Shown here: positions 22,101-35,100 of the stretch, piece after piece
Numbering within the stretch: position 1 is the first letter of the stretch
Layout: each line of letters begins with the position of its first letter
NCBI RefSeq assembly: GCF_964019385.1
Contig: NC_088643.1
Span: forward strand, 7,165,995 to 7,229,994
Length of the DNA stretch: 64,000 bases
Origin: Sycon ciliatum
Lineage: Eukaryota > Porifera > Calcarea > Leucosolenida > Sycettidae
Direction: 5' to 3'
Notes under the pieces: generated by a model
Database searches by the model: none
What the model was told of the DNA's origin: nothing
Seen by the model: only the letters and a program-made list of their open reading frames with translations
Translations under genes and position numbers: made by a program

Positions 22101-22272
22101 GTGTACAAGGTCGGTGCCCAGCACGTGCTCTCACACTGCTCTGCGGCAAAGCCGCGTTTCTCTGAAAAAAGGTGACGTAAACAAAAAATTCCGCCGTGGG
22201 CGCCGGGCGCGGGGTATCTGCAGATTGTGCAGGGGAGATCCGGAGTTGCACACTCTTGTTTATCTACTCTTG
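19179..22272 (+). mobile_element. RAG1-N-domain-encoding DNA transposon (N-RAG-TP-like)
   Basis: 3094 bp with perfect 30-bp terminal inverted repeats that start CAAGAGTAGATAAACAAGAG and end CAACTC, flanked by the 7-bp direct repeat GTAGTGG (19172-19178 and 22273-22279). Subterminal blocks GGCGGAATT and TGACGT(A/C)A also recur in inverted form. It encodes a RAG1-N-like zinc-binding domain and a transposase-like C-terminal region (see 19382-21722). A 304-bp derivative lies at 45136-45439, and two 26-bp end-only copies are at 22323-22348 and 30610-30635. Elements coding for a RAG1-N-like domain have been described in molluscs as N-RAG-TP; membership is inferred from domain content. Confidence 0.8.
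19382..21722 (+). pseudogene. Broken RAG1-N-like zinc domain plus transposase ORF of the N-RAG-TP-like element
   Basis: A first exon-like stretch starts MASKNLKIQK at 19382 and ends at a GAG|GTGCGT donor near 19595. A second begins after TGCTACTAG at about 19764. In the frame 19900-20313 lies IHPTHICHVC (about 19972-20001) and, 26 residues later, WKPHHRTYCDICHTA (about 20080-20124). The spacing and the residues HP..(F/I)C..C and W.PH...C.IC match the zinc-binding N-terminal region of vertebrate RAG1. After a stop at 20311, the frame changes to IRLKLGGDRLWSKSF (about 20575) and changes again to VVIPSFHLDLGIFAWLYD (about 20690). An in-frame stop at 20790-20792 precedes the final open stretch to 21722, which contains PKLHLLEERTVPFTRKFGVG and LAEQGSESIHARFN. 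The last motif probably holds the catalytic Glu. The copy is inactive. Confidence 0.75.
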
Positions 22273-22322
22273 GTAGTGGGAAGTGCAGTGACTACAGACT
22301 TGTAATGCCGTAATGGCAGTAC

Positions 22323-22348
22323 CAAGAGTAGATGTTTATCTACTCTTG
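22323..22348. mobile_element. 26-bp micro-insertion made of two N-RAG-TP-like termini
   Basis: CAAGAGTAGAT, two bases, then the mirror image ending CTACTCTTG: exactly the outermost bases of the 3.1-kb element joined head to head. It is flanked by GCAGTAC on both sides (22316-22322 and 22349-22355), and lies 50 bp from the right end of the full element. Confidence 0.8.
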
Positions 22349-22399
22349 GCAGTACATGTACTCAGTTGATCTCGATTCAAGACTTGCAAGCTAGCCCGG

Positions 22400-23296
22400 C
22401 GCGGCCCCGCGCGCGCCCGGCGCCACCATGTTTTGTCGGCCACGATCACGAGGTCGAGGCGCTAGGCTAGGCCGCGGCGCATGTGTATCATGCATGCATA
22501 TCGCATGTGGCGCGCGGGCCAAAAAATGACAGTTTGCACACGCTGTTTCCTCGTGCATCTTCTTGGTACATGCGCGATGTGCATGCACGCCTGGATCGTG
22601 CACAAAGATAGCCATGGCCTAGCGCGCGCGCGATCGCGAGCACTTAGCTACCTACATCATGACAGTACACATGCATGGTAGATAGCGAGCGTTTCATCGA
22701 GCTGTCTTTGCATGCCCGATCCCCGACACTGCGACTACGAGCTCATACGAGTACTCGTACTCAGAGTCATAGCGCGCGAAAGATGCAGGTTCGGACGTCG
22801 ACGCGACGGCAGTTGCGTAGCGTGCGCACCCACCCGACCGTGTCGCTGCGTGTGCAAATCACGCACTTTCTTGGCAGAGAGATTTTCTACCGACCACTTT
22901 GGCACTTGTTGGACTTCACTTGGATGTCGATGTGTCATCTTCCAAAGCGTGGTTTGTTGACCGTGGTTGACGTAGATCTAGTAGTGGAAGCCGATGTTCA
23001 AACTCCTTCCACACATCCACTGTCCATGTAGTGTTGTTTGAGAGCAAGGAGGTAATGGTTGTGTCTTTCCACTTCTTCATCTCGAGTAAACAGTAGATGC
23101 CATCCGACGTCTTAGGTCTTGATCTTACACCTTCACTTCAGCTAGCATTGCAAATTTCCGCTGGTTTGTGAGTTTTCAAAGATTTCTCACGACCGTTCAG
23201 TGCTTGTTGGCGTCGAGAAGCACGTTTCGGTGAAGAGCTCACTTTGGTCTTCCACTAGGCCAATTGATTTGGATTGAGGAATGCAGAAAAAGGCGA
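22400..23296. other. GC-rich region upstream of the SLC25A33/36-like gene
   Basis: From about 22390 to 22860 the sequence is rich in CG dinucleotides and GCGC blocks, as in a CpG-rich promoter region. The ATG of the carrier gene follows at 23297. No TATA box or exon was recognised. Confidence 0.35.
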
Positions 23297-26200
23297 ATGA
23301 CGGATCAAAGGCAGCCATCCACTATTGTGCATCTTGTTGGAGGATGGTAGGGAGGTTTTGAAATTCCCTTTTTATTTTGAAAAGAAATTGAAATGAAAAT
23401 GCCATGTTGCTTTTTTGTTTTATTGTATGATTGTATTTCTGGTGAATAGCGTTAGTGGATCAGCGGCGGCGATTGCTACCTGCCCTCTAGAGGTAGTCAA
23501 GACTCGTCTTCAGGTAAGCAGGCAGCTGTGGATTGCTGGGCCAGCGACGACGCAATTCAACTTTCCTTGGCTCGCCTCCTCTGCCTGTGTCGTACGGCAG
23601 GCATCAACGGATGTTCGACATTCTAAGCTCTCTAGACATGCCTCGCTGGCTACTGGAATTCCATCAGTGTCCTCGGTCCATGGCGAGACATGGAAACCGC
23701 CGTGTGGAATCGTCGGGTTCACAAGGTAAGGCCTGAGTAATAACTTGCTCATGATTGTGCGTACTCGTTCTTGTATTTTCTTGCTAATAGCTTTCGAAAA
23801 GGCTTTCACGAAAATGAATACTGATCGCAGATTGAGTATTGATTGTTTTATGCAATTATTATTTTACCAACAGCTGCGTGGTTTGTGCGTTGTGGGCAGG
23901 TGCTAGGCGAGGGAGTGTGAATGGTGAAGTGTAGTTGTAGTCCGCATCATACATACATAAACACTGGTTTTGTTGACGAAAATTGACGATGACCTGTTTA
24001 TCTTGCCCATACTGCGTGCAAGGGCACTGCATTGGCCCTGGCATTCATGGCATTGGTCCAGTCAGCCACATGCACAGTCAGTGCAGATTGTACTCCAACT
24101 GGAGTTCTGCTCCACTGGCTGTTGTCAACCAGTTGTCAGCTATGTGACAGATAGCTGACAGGTGAAGCACTTTGGAATTCATGATCGTTGGCTTGAACTG
24201 ATTATTCTAAAATTAATAAAATAAATGATCCATAATTTGAACTCTCCACACTGCGCTCTTGGCCCACATTCACAACACCATGCATTAACCATGCATTATC
24301 GAGGAAGTTAGTTCGTTCTTGGATAGATGCTCCATGTCCTCCAGACAGCTGTTTCGCTCTTTGGAATTCATGATGGGGCTTGGCTTGAACTGATTATTCT
24401 AAATCCATTCTTCATTCAACAAAGCGTGTATTTCTGCTCTGCTTGATTTGCTGTGTTTTATGTCCCAGGTTTATAGTTAGCACAGAGGGTCCTCGAGCCC
24501 TGTTCAAGGGCCTGGGCCCCACCATGGCAGGAATTGCACCAACCAAGTAAGTCTTGTGTTGCCTGTATTGGGCTCATGTCAATGCGTGTATACAGTATTT
24601 TGGAAATCTTCGTTGACGTAATTTAGCAAAATGGTGTTTGTACACGTGAGTGGCTGTAATTTTGTTTAATCCTTAACCCTTTCAGCCCTGACCGGAAAAT
24701 CACCTCCCACTGGGCCAAAAATGGCAATTTTTGAAAATGCATATTCTGGTCCAAATATGATTGGAGATGTTGGGTATGGACATATGCGCTGTGAATCCAA
24801 AGAAATTTTGTAGGATTTCATTGTACGAGACTCATAACACCAGATTTAGATATGCGACTTTTGGCGATTTTTCCTCAAAATTCATTCAATTTAGGCAATT
24901 GACGACAAAGATCAGACAAGCAATGGCAAGCAGTGCTATAACTGGTCAGTGTTGACTTCAGAATGGAGAAATGTCATATAACATGCTTGATATGATCCTG
25001 GTGTTCTACAGCAACCTAGACTAGAGCACAGCAACTCGTTTTATACGGCGCTTGCATCATATGCGACTTCGCGATCCAGAATGGGTCTTTCTTTTTCTTG
25101 GGCGCCTCGTAAAGCTTGAATCCTCCAGCAGCCCTACCTACTTCAAGACAAAACCATTTGATGGACAGTGAGGATGCCGAGTAACTGGAGTAGCAACCAC
25201 AGCAACTGCATCAGCCATAATAGCAGCCGGTGCAGTGGCAGCGGTTGGCTCACTGTGCTCGGCGCATCCGGCCAGGGTGAATCATCACTGGCCGCACGCG
25301 TACGTACGTACGCGGCACAGGTAAAGTCGTATTGATGGAGAATGCAATACTGCTCATTCTCTGATTTAGACACTCACAGGCAAGACAATCCAGCTATCAA
25401 AATAGTCTGAAGCATTCCCTAAACAGCCGAGTGCATACAGCGTACCGGTGTACGTACGCATGAAAATTCAAGAAACAATCGGCTGCGCAATTTCTGATAG
25501 TGGTTCAAAATTGCACAATTGTGGACTATTCTGGATTATTCTGGATTCATATTAGATAGCAATCTCCATCCTGTAGCTGCCTGACTCTGTACTCAACATA
25601 CAATACTTATGCACATCAGAGATGTGCACTGTGATCTTCATGCATATCTGACCAGTACACTTGACTTCAAATTCAAATATTTTCAAAAATCTGACCTTCA
25701 AATTTGATCGCAGTTTACTTGAGGAACTTCAGCAAACGGGCTCACGACAGATAGCTCCTGCTCAGAGCACCATGCCTAGGTGTCAGAGACTTCAGCATCG
25801 CTTTCCAAATCTCTTTGGTCTCCAGCATCCCCTGCGTCCGAGTCAGCTGCGATCTTTTGAATAGCAGCAAATTCGTAATCCTCAGAAAACGACTCCGACA
25901 CAATTTCGCTGTCTCCAGAATCATCCTCAGAGTCATTACCCGCCTCACACTGCTTCACAGGACTCCTACCATCGACACAGAGTAGTTCAGCTACTTACCT
26001 TGCCGAGAAACAGCAGGGCAAGATGACGAAAACGAACTTTGAGCAAAACAATTTATTTGAACGATATGCCAAAATACGCACTTCAAACTCGATGCTCGCG
26101 GCTGTTCTGCTGTGCAGACTGGCCACATACGCTGCGTACAAGTCGATCAGGTCCTTCAGCCCACTGAGGAACAGTTCCAGGCCCCACTGATGTTGAGGCA

Positions 26201-28513
26201 TCAGTACAAACGCGACGTACACTGAGGACGTATATATACGTCGTCAGTGGGGCAGGTGCACTCGCCATGACGTATATATACGTCGACAGTGGTGAAAGGG
26301 TTAAAGCGGGATTCACAGAAGCATTTTTGCGATGCGATGCGACGGCCGCGAAACCGGGAAATCACCGAGTCGCCTCCATCTCGTAGCCCACACAACTGAG
26401 CAATTGCAGAAGTTGAGCTTGGCTCAACTTTCACGATGCGGCGTACGACTGACCTTTTCTGCAGCAAAGTTGTACGAAAGTTCAAGAGTTGCATGTAGAT
26501 TTGTAAAGGTTGTACCAAGCCACGCGAATACCATGTTGACATACTCACCTGCATTGAACTTCGCACCAAATCAGCAAGGCGTCGTCGCATCGCTGACGTC
26601 TTCTGTGAATGGTGTTTCGCAAGTTCGCATCGCACGCCATCCTTACTCGTAATGGCGGAAAGTCTAGCTGTTTGACTGAGCACCTTGTAATGTTTACTTT
26701 GTGTGTGTGTAATTGTGTGTATGTGCTGTTGCTGTTGTTGGCGTACTCAGAGCAATCTACTTCGCTGCGTATAGTCGTGGTAAGAAGTTCTACGGCGACA
26801 TATTTGGCCCGAACAACTCCACAGGACATTTCTGTGCAGCGGCATCAGCAGGTAAGCTCCCTTTGGGGTTTATATATCGGGGCAAGTCCACTACAACCGT
26901 GCACACTGTCATACCAGCTCTGCATAAACGGTCATGAACTCTGTACGGTCATACTCATGTACTAGACTGGGTTGTACCTGCCAAAATGGGCGCAAAAAGG
27001 TGACAGCCATCTTCGATGCATACCTCTTTTAACTTCATGCTGTTGGCTTCTATGGGCGGTTTCAGCAAATTTGTATTGGAAGTAATGTTACTGCCGCCAT
27101 TATACAGTGAAACCTGTCTAAGACGACCGCTCAAGGGACCTTCTAAAATGTGGTCTCTGTTGCCAGGTGGTCTCCTTATCCAGGGTCGTTTGACTGGAAA
27201 TAGCATCCCTCGGTCCTGGTTACAGTGGTCTTCTGGGGCAGGTGGTCGCCTTGACAGGTTTTACTGTAGCTCCATTTGTGTTTGTGGCACAGAATGAGTA
27301 GTCATCTGTGGTTTGTGTGACTGGTGTTGTCCAGGTTCTATTGTTGCCACTGCAACTAGTCCCATCTGGGTACTGAAGACTCGTATTCAGCTGGACCAGA
27401 GACGGTAAGGGGCCGCAGTGTTCCTGTAGCAACTCCGCCGTAGTTTAAACTAAATTTCTCATGCCCACCACTATATCCGATATCCTAGTGCTATGCACCG
27501 TCAGTTTGTCTTGTATCACCAGTGTACATGTACTGGGAATTGCTTACATCTTGAAATACTCTGTGCTCATGATGGCAGTCGTGAGTCAGTCAAGTCAAGT
27601 CGGCGGAATAGCGCGAGCTCCAATGTGGGGAGCAAAGCCTTTTCAAACAAATCATCGCCGAAGTCGCAACCACTGTTTCGTATCTTGAAATACCATCCTT
27701 TATTGTTAATTTCATGCGTGTTTACAATACCCTCCTTTGCTTTGGTCATTATGCAGTGGCGTGGAGATGCCCAACCTGTTTGAACGCATTGTCCACATGT
27801 ATCGACGTGAAGGCCTTCGCGCCTTCTACCGCGGCCTATCTGCATCGTACTTTGGCGTGTCTGAGACCGCTATATACTTTGTCCTGTACGAGAAGTTCAA
27901 GATGATGGCACGTGATGCTGACGTCCATATGGGTATGTTGAGCATGACGTGATATTGTGTTCCTGCACTGGCTTACTCACACCGGCATGCACATGCACAC
28001 ACACACACTCACACATACACACGCACACCATGGATAGCATATGTGCGTTTTGTCCCATTCTCCGGTGTTGCATCATGCCTAGCTTGCTGACCTTTCTCCT
28101 GCACCTCTCTCTCTCTATCTATCTCTCTCTATCTCTATCTCCCCTGATGAATTCATTCAAGCAACTCTGTTCATCTTCATGTAGTGCAGGGAATGATGTG
28201 TTACTGTTTCCCCTCTATTCTTGTTCTCGCCTACTGGCAGGTCCTGCTCAGATCGTTTGTGTATCAGCAGTGGCCAAACTACTGGCCTGTATACCCTGCT
28301 ATCCGCATGGTAAGTGAGAGTGTTTATGTTCAGCGCATGTACTGTAAGCCAATGCAATTTTGGCGGATGGCGTTTCTGGCCAGTTCAGCAGCGATTTAGC
28401 CTTGTCTTGAAATATTGGTGCAGCAGGCACATGATCTTACATAGTACACAGCAGGCACACCGATCAACGAGGTACTCGGTTTAATAGGGATATTCACTGT
28501 CTCCGTTATCTCA

Positions 28514-28582
<69 letters not shown>

Positions 28583-29005
28583 GAGGTCGCGAGAACTCGA
28601 ATGAGGCAAGCTGCATCGCATACAGGCCAAAGAAGGTAAGCCATTCACTTCCAATTGGAAGCAGATTCTTTCTCGTAGCCATGTGTATTCCATGCAAGAT
28701 GCTCTGCTCCTTTACACTGTACTCTGGGTCTCTGACTTTCTGACTTGACTCGTAGACGACTAGAAAGCTACACGTGCGGATGATGATGCGGTGTTTGGTC
28801 TGTGCTGTTTGTCTTGTGCTGTGCCTCATCACTGTGCAGGTATACGCGTTTCCTGCCCACGCTTGCCACCGTCCTTCGGGAAGAGGGCGCGCGTGGACTC
28901 TACGGAGGTCTTGGTCCGCATCTGATGCGGGTCATTCCCAACACGGCCATCCTGTTTGCGTCCTATGAGTTTGTCGTGCGGGTGATGTCGGAGTGGTCCG
29001 ATTGA
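23297..29005 (+). CDS. SLC25A36-like: SLC25A33/36-type mitochondrial pyrimidine nucleotide carrier
   Basis: Nine exons give a complete 345-residue protein: 23297-23346, 23450-23725, 24469-24546, 26751-26851, 27335-27404, 27757-27932, 28241-28309, 28584-28635 and 28840-29005 (stop TGA). All junctions are GT-AG and in phase. The three mitochondrial carrier repeats show [22 protein letters not shown] and [11 protein letters not shown], the Px(D/E)xx(K/R)xR signatures. The P-I-W of repeat two is typical of the SLC25A32/33/36 subgroup, and [20 protein letters not shown] and [14 protein letters not shown] match SLC25A33/36. This family moves pyrimidine nucleotides across the inner mitochondrial membrane. 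The protein is slightly longer than the usual 311-321 residues because the loop after the first signature is extended. Introns 3 and 4 host a piggyBac-like element and a MITE, and exon 8 uses a CT microsatellite as its polypyrimidine tract. Confidence 0.95.
24677..26300. mobile_element. piggyBac-like element, non-autonomous, in intron 3 of the SLC25 gene
   Basis: Flanked by TTAA on both sides (24673-24676 and 26301-26304) with inverted ends CCCTTTCAGCCCTGACCGG and, at the right, the complement of CCCTTTCACCACTGTCG. Near the right end ACGTATATATACGTC occurs twice. A minus-strand frame at 25776-25958 is rich in D, E and S ([20 protein letters not shown]), like the acidic N-terminus of many piggyBac transposases. 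No catalytic domain is present. Confidence 0.75.
27103..27268 (+). mobile_element. MITE, pogo/Tigger-like, 'AAACCTGTCTAAGACGACC' family
   Basis: 166 bp from TACAGTGAAACCTGTCTAAG to GACAGGTTTTACTGTA, in intron 4 of the SLC25 gene. Sister copies: 30839-31018, 50608-50789 (inverted), 50822-50999 and a decayed one at 61373-61561. Confidence 0.8.
28508..28579. repeat. (CT)n microsatellite serving as a polypyrimidine tract
   Basis: About 70 bp of pure CT followed directly by TGCAG and exon 8 of the SLC25A33/36-like gene (28584). Confidence 0.95.
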
Positions 29006-30600
<1,595 letters not shown>

Positions 30601-30609
30601 AAGTGGAAC

Positions 30610-30635
30610 CAAGAGTAGATATTTATCTACTCTTG
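30610..30635. mobile_element. 26-bp micro-insertion made of two N-RAG-TP-like termini, copy 2
   Basis: Same palindrome as 22323-22348 except for one central base, flanked by GTGGAAC on both sides (30603-30609 and 30636-30642). A different 7-bp duplication at a different site supports an independent insertion. Confidence 0.8.
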
Positions 30636-30838
30636 GTGGAACCAACAATCATTGCGGCCATCATGTGACCCATAGAAACAAGGGTTGGGTGTATTACCCG
30701 TACTGCCAGCCAGTCATCTGGCCGGTGCTGACATGTACTGGCCCCACCCCCTCTCCTGAATACATGCCGCGCCTGGTATACGAAAATCCATGCGGTCACT
30801 GTCCGCCAATGCGTGTGTGCATGGCGCTACTTGAAGTC

Positions 30839-31018
30839 CAGTGAAACCTGTCTAAGACGACCGCTCAAGGGTCCTTCAAAACACGGTCTCTGTTACCAGG
30901 TGGTCTCCTTATCCAGGGTCATTTGACTGGAAATAGCATCCTTGGGTCCTGGTTGCAGTGGTCTTCTGGGACAGGTGGTCGCCTTATCCGAGTGGTTGCC
31001 TTGACAGGATTTACTGTA
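30839..31018 (+). mobile_element. MITE, pogo/Tigger-like, 'AAACCTGTCTAAGACGACC' family
   Basis: About 180 bp from CAGTGAAACCTGTCTAAGAC to GACAGGATTTACTGTA, in the same orientation as the copy at 27103-27268. Confidence 0.8.
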
Positions 31019-31593
31019 CTTTGTTCATGACCGGTTCAATCGGTGGTCAGCACTGTAAATATTGCGGCACAATGTGAAGGAACCTCAGTACTGCATGCAT
31101 GGTACATGTTCAAAAGACTTTAAGCCCATGGCCCTCGAGCCTTGCAAATAAACGTTGCTTGGGAGGTTGTTGTGTCTGAGCACGTACGATCACACAAATC
31201 CTGTATCGCGGCTTCGAACGTGTAGCCTTGGACCTGTTCACTCTGAAGGGGGCTGCACCCGGGATACGGAGCACGGCAGCTTTTTCTTTTTTTCGGTATT
31301 CCCTGCATGCCGCGCACATGCCAGATCTCTGCCCACACGACATGTATACAGTCACATTCTCCGGTTTGTATTCATCGTGTATACGCCCACTGCTCATGGG
31401 CAATCAATTAAAGTCGTATGGAAGCGAAAAAATAAGGTAGAAACTGACCTGTAAATTTGGCATGAGTGTCATCATAAAAGAAGCCCGAACCAATGGCAAT
31501 AATACTTCAGCAATGGCTCAAGCATTCATTCTTGTTACGTAAACGTTTTACCACCCACGAGAGGAGAAGCGAGATGAAAACATATTAAAACTG
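31019..31593. other. Sequence between MITE and LINE ORF1
   Basis: No gene recognised. Part may be the 5' UTR of the LINE that follows, whose exact 5' end I cannot place. Confidence 0.4.
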
Positions 31594-32070
31594 ATGGAGT
31601 TGTTTAGTTGTCCATGCAGCAACATCACACGGCACAGGCAAGACCAGCTTGCGTGCTCTAAAAAAAAAGCAGGTGCAGAGTGGTCGGAAGTCACACGCCG
31701 TAGGGTTACGTCACGCTACGTGAAACCTCAGCCCCGGGCAGCCGACCCGCGTGTGCTAACAGGGCCTGAACGTACAAAGAAGCTTGTTCTGTACGTTGGA
31801 AATGTCAGTCCGGGTTGCAGGGCAGAGTCAATAACAGCGTGGTGCAAGGCCCGCCAAGTTGACGTACTGAACTGTTCGATTTCAGAAAACACGTACCTGG
31901 GTACTTGCCATGCTCGCGTAACCGTGGCAGCATCGGACGAGGACAAAGTTCTCGACTCCAAATTCTGGCCGGCCAACATCCAGCACACAGTGCGAAAGTG
32001 GCGCTTTGCTGATGCCCAAGGTAACAAGTCGTCTTCTACTTCGCGGCGAGGCAGTGATGATCAATCCTGA
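31594..32070 (+). CDS. LINE ORF1 protein, C-terminal RNA-binding-like part
   Basis: 158 residues. The middle has KLVLYVGNVSPGCRAESITA, then LGTCHARVTV and FWPANIQHTVRKWRF, which together look like the RRM-type or nucleic-acid-binding fold at the C-terminus of ORF1 proteins of CR1-like LINEs. The Ser-rich end (NKSSSTSRRGSDDQS) is followed by ORF2 after 32 bp. Full ORF1 proteins are usually longer, with an N-terminal zinc or coiled-coil region, so the start here may be secondary. It would bind element RNA in the retrotransposition particle. Confidence 0.65.
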   Translation: MELFSCPCSNITRHRQDQLACSKKKAGAEWSEVTRRRVTSRYVKPQPRAADPRVLTGPERTKKLVLYVGNVSPGCRAESITAWCKARQVDVLNCSISENTYLGTCHARVTVAASDEDKVLDSKFWPANIQHTVRKWRFADAQGNKSSSTSRRGSDDQS

Positions 32071-32102
32071 ACTGTCATGCTAACAAACCAACATACACAA
32101 CG

Positions 32103-35100
32103 ATGCAGCAACAACGACTAAATCCCAACGCCCCTGTATTCACCCCACGATCGAAACTAGCCCACCGGCTCTACCCCGCTCAGCCCTCCTCTGGCCGACC
32201 CGCACACATTGCATGTCCAGCGCTAAATTCATCAGCGTTCCCTTTTTTCCCTAAATCCCAGCGTGATTTAACCCTAGTATCTCTGAATTGTCGCTCTGTT
32301 GTCAACAAGTTGTCTGAGCTCTGCGTTATTGCCGAATGTGCTAAGCCTGACATAATCTGCCTAACAGAGACGTGGCTCTGTCCCTCGAACCCGCTCTCAC
32401 TGTCAGGCTATATCTGCATCCGCAGAGATCGACCTCCGGAAGACAATCGGTCAGCGCATTGTAGCCGTGGGTATGGGGGTGTTGCCGTACTTGTCCGTTC
32501 GGACTCCTTTCCGTACGTCTCCCCTCGTGCCGACCTTCAACGCCCTGGCTGCGAGTCTGTGTGGCTTGAACTTGGCTCCCCCTCTACTCAATCTCAGAAT
32601 CCCATCTTACTATGCTGCATGTATCGACCACCCTCACAGAGCACAATGCAATTGTCGTACTTTTGTGACATGTTTGTTGAGGCATTACAGTCAGTCTGTT
32701 TAGATTCTTATGATCTGTTAGTGACTGGCGATTTCAACGCCCACAACTCAAGCTGGTGTCACACCGATTCTACCTCGAAGGCTGGTGATCTCCTTAGCAC
32801 CGTATTTTCTGCTCTTGGGCTCCACCAGATGGTTGACTTCCCCACTCATTCCTCGCCTAATGGCTCTGTTTCGTGTCTGGACTTGGTGATCACCAACCGA
32901 CCACGCCTCGTGCGCTCAATTGATCAAGCACCTCCCTTGGGTATGTCTGACCATATACAGATTGTTTGCACTTTATGTTACGCCCCTATTTCGAACTACT
33001 TCCCCAACTCTTCCACTGGTCCTCCCTCTTCACTGTATCGCTTCAAACAAGTACCTTCGCACCTTTGGCAATTAATCAACTCTGATTTAGCTGGCTACAA
33101 CTGGTCCTCTCTGAACTCGTACACTGATGTTAATGACGCACTTCATCACTTTGATTGTGAGCTCCAGTCCGCCTTCCGTCGTCACCTCACCTCATTCGGA
33201 GCCACCCACACTGTGACATCTCCACGACCCCGCATGCAATCTCCACCATGGGTTACTGCTGAGCTCAGGTCTGCTGTAAAACGCAAGCGTGATCTATACA
33301 GTGTGTACAAAAAATATCCGACAGCAGTAAATCATGCAGCTTATAACCGACAAAGGAATGCTGTAAAGCACCTGTCTCGGCAAGCACATCGTCAATATAT
33401 ACGCTCCATCCAAGCATCACTAACGTCACCGAATCGACCTACACTCTTTCAGTTTGTGCGAGCACAGCGGCACACTTCCGGCCGTGTCATACCCCAAACG
33501 ATGATAGCATCCGACGGTACGGTCGCCACGTCCCCCAAGAGCATAGGTGATGTTCTGAACACTCAGTTCACCTCATTTGGGCTACCTGATGATCCTTCGT
33601 GGCGCATTCCCCCTTTGTCCCAGTCGCCTTTCATATCTGTTCCGTTCCGTACAATCACTGTCACTACGTTTCAAGTTCGGAAATATCTGAAGCGCCTGAA
33701 ATGTGGAAAGTCTCCCGGCTCAGATGGGATCCCGAATGAAGTGCTGCAGTCTCTTGCACCATCAATAGCCTATCCTCTCGCCATTATTTTTAATATGTCA
33801 TTTCGAACTGGTACATTCCCACAGGATTGGAAATCCGCCATCGTGACACCGCTTTACAAGAATAAAGGCTCCCGTGCTTGCCCGGCAAACTACCGCCCCA
33901 TCTCTCTGCTGCGCACAGTTTCCAAACTTTGTGAGCGTATTGTGTTCGATTCCCTCTACCTGCACATCGCTCCGGCTCTCTCACCAGCTCAGTCGGGATT
34001 CTGCCGTGGTGACTCAACTCAATACCAGGTGACTCGACTTGTCCAAGACATAGCGACAAAGAGGAACTGTGGGGAGCATGTGGGAATGGTGTTTTTCGAC
34101 TTGGCTAAGGCATTCGACACCGTTTGGCATCGTGGCTTACTTGCCAAGTTGGAGGTCACCTTCCGGGTGGAGGATGCTGCCTTGCGTTGGATATCCTCGT
34201 ATCTGTCTGCTCGTTCTCAGGCTGTTCGCTTGTCTTATTTCTTGTCTGATCCCCTCCCTGTAACGTCTGGAGTGCCCCAAGGTTCCATTCTGGGTCCTTT
34301 GTTATTCTTGCTTTACGTTAATGACCTACCTTCAGTTGTCCCCGATGTTAGTTTGTATGCGGATGACACTGGCCTTATCTGTTCTGATTCCTCCCCTGCA
34401 CAATTACTCCTTACCATGCAGCATCGCATCAACAGCACTGTCATGTGGATGCAAACGTGGAAACTCCAGCCCAATTTAGACAAAACAGAAGCCATGTATA
34501 TTTCTTCATCCCCTCCTGATCAACCATTATACTTCCCTGACTCGACTATGCCTATCCGTGTTGTTACTCAGCACAAACATCTCGGTGTGATGTTTGACTG
34601 CAAACTCTCTTGGGCTGCACATGTCAACTGTGTATGCAAGCGAACCAGTTCAGCATTAGGGGTACTACAACCACATTGCACTCATTTGCCCATCCAGTGT
34701 AAACTATTATTTTATCAGTGCTATATTCTCCCTATATTCGACTATTGCGATACCGCTTGGTGTGGCCTTTCTGACACAACTCTGAACCAATTAGAAGTCC
34801 ACCATAGATTTATACTTAAAATTCTTTACAACAAGGATCGATGTTTTCCTTCGGATGCCCTTTATCGACTTGCACACACTTCTCCTCTCTCCGTTCGTCA
34901 TAAGCACCATCTCTGTACACTGGTTCATAAAATATTTCTTCATAAAACCCCTTCACACATGATGAAGTACAATTGGTTTTCGACAAGCTCAACCCGTAAC
35001 GCGCTCATCCTGCCTCTTGTTAAGTCAGCCCAGTATCTAAAGTCCCCTTTGTTTTCCGGCTACTCTCATTGGTTATCATTACCATACGGTCTGAAAACTT

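Noticed and set aside
23514..23544. Possible splice donor CAG|GTAAGC right after KTRLQ in the SLC25 gene
   Set aside because: The frame stays open to the donor at 23725, and only that choice is in phase with exon 24469-24546. SLC25A33/36 proteins also have an inserted loop here. Minor use of the site is possible.
31110..31403. Minus-strand 97-residue ORF before the LINE
   Set aside because: No recognised motif or splice context; probably chance or LINE 5' UTR antisense.
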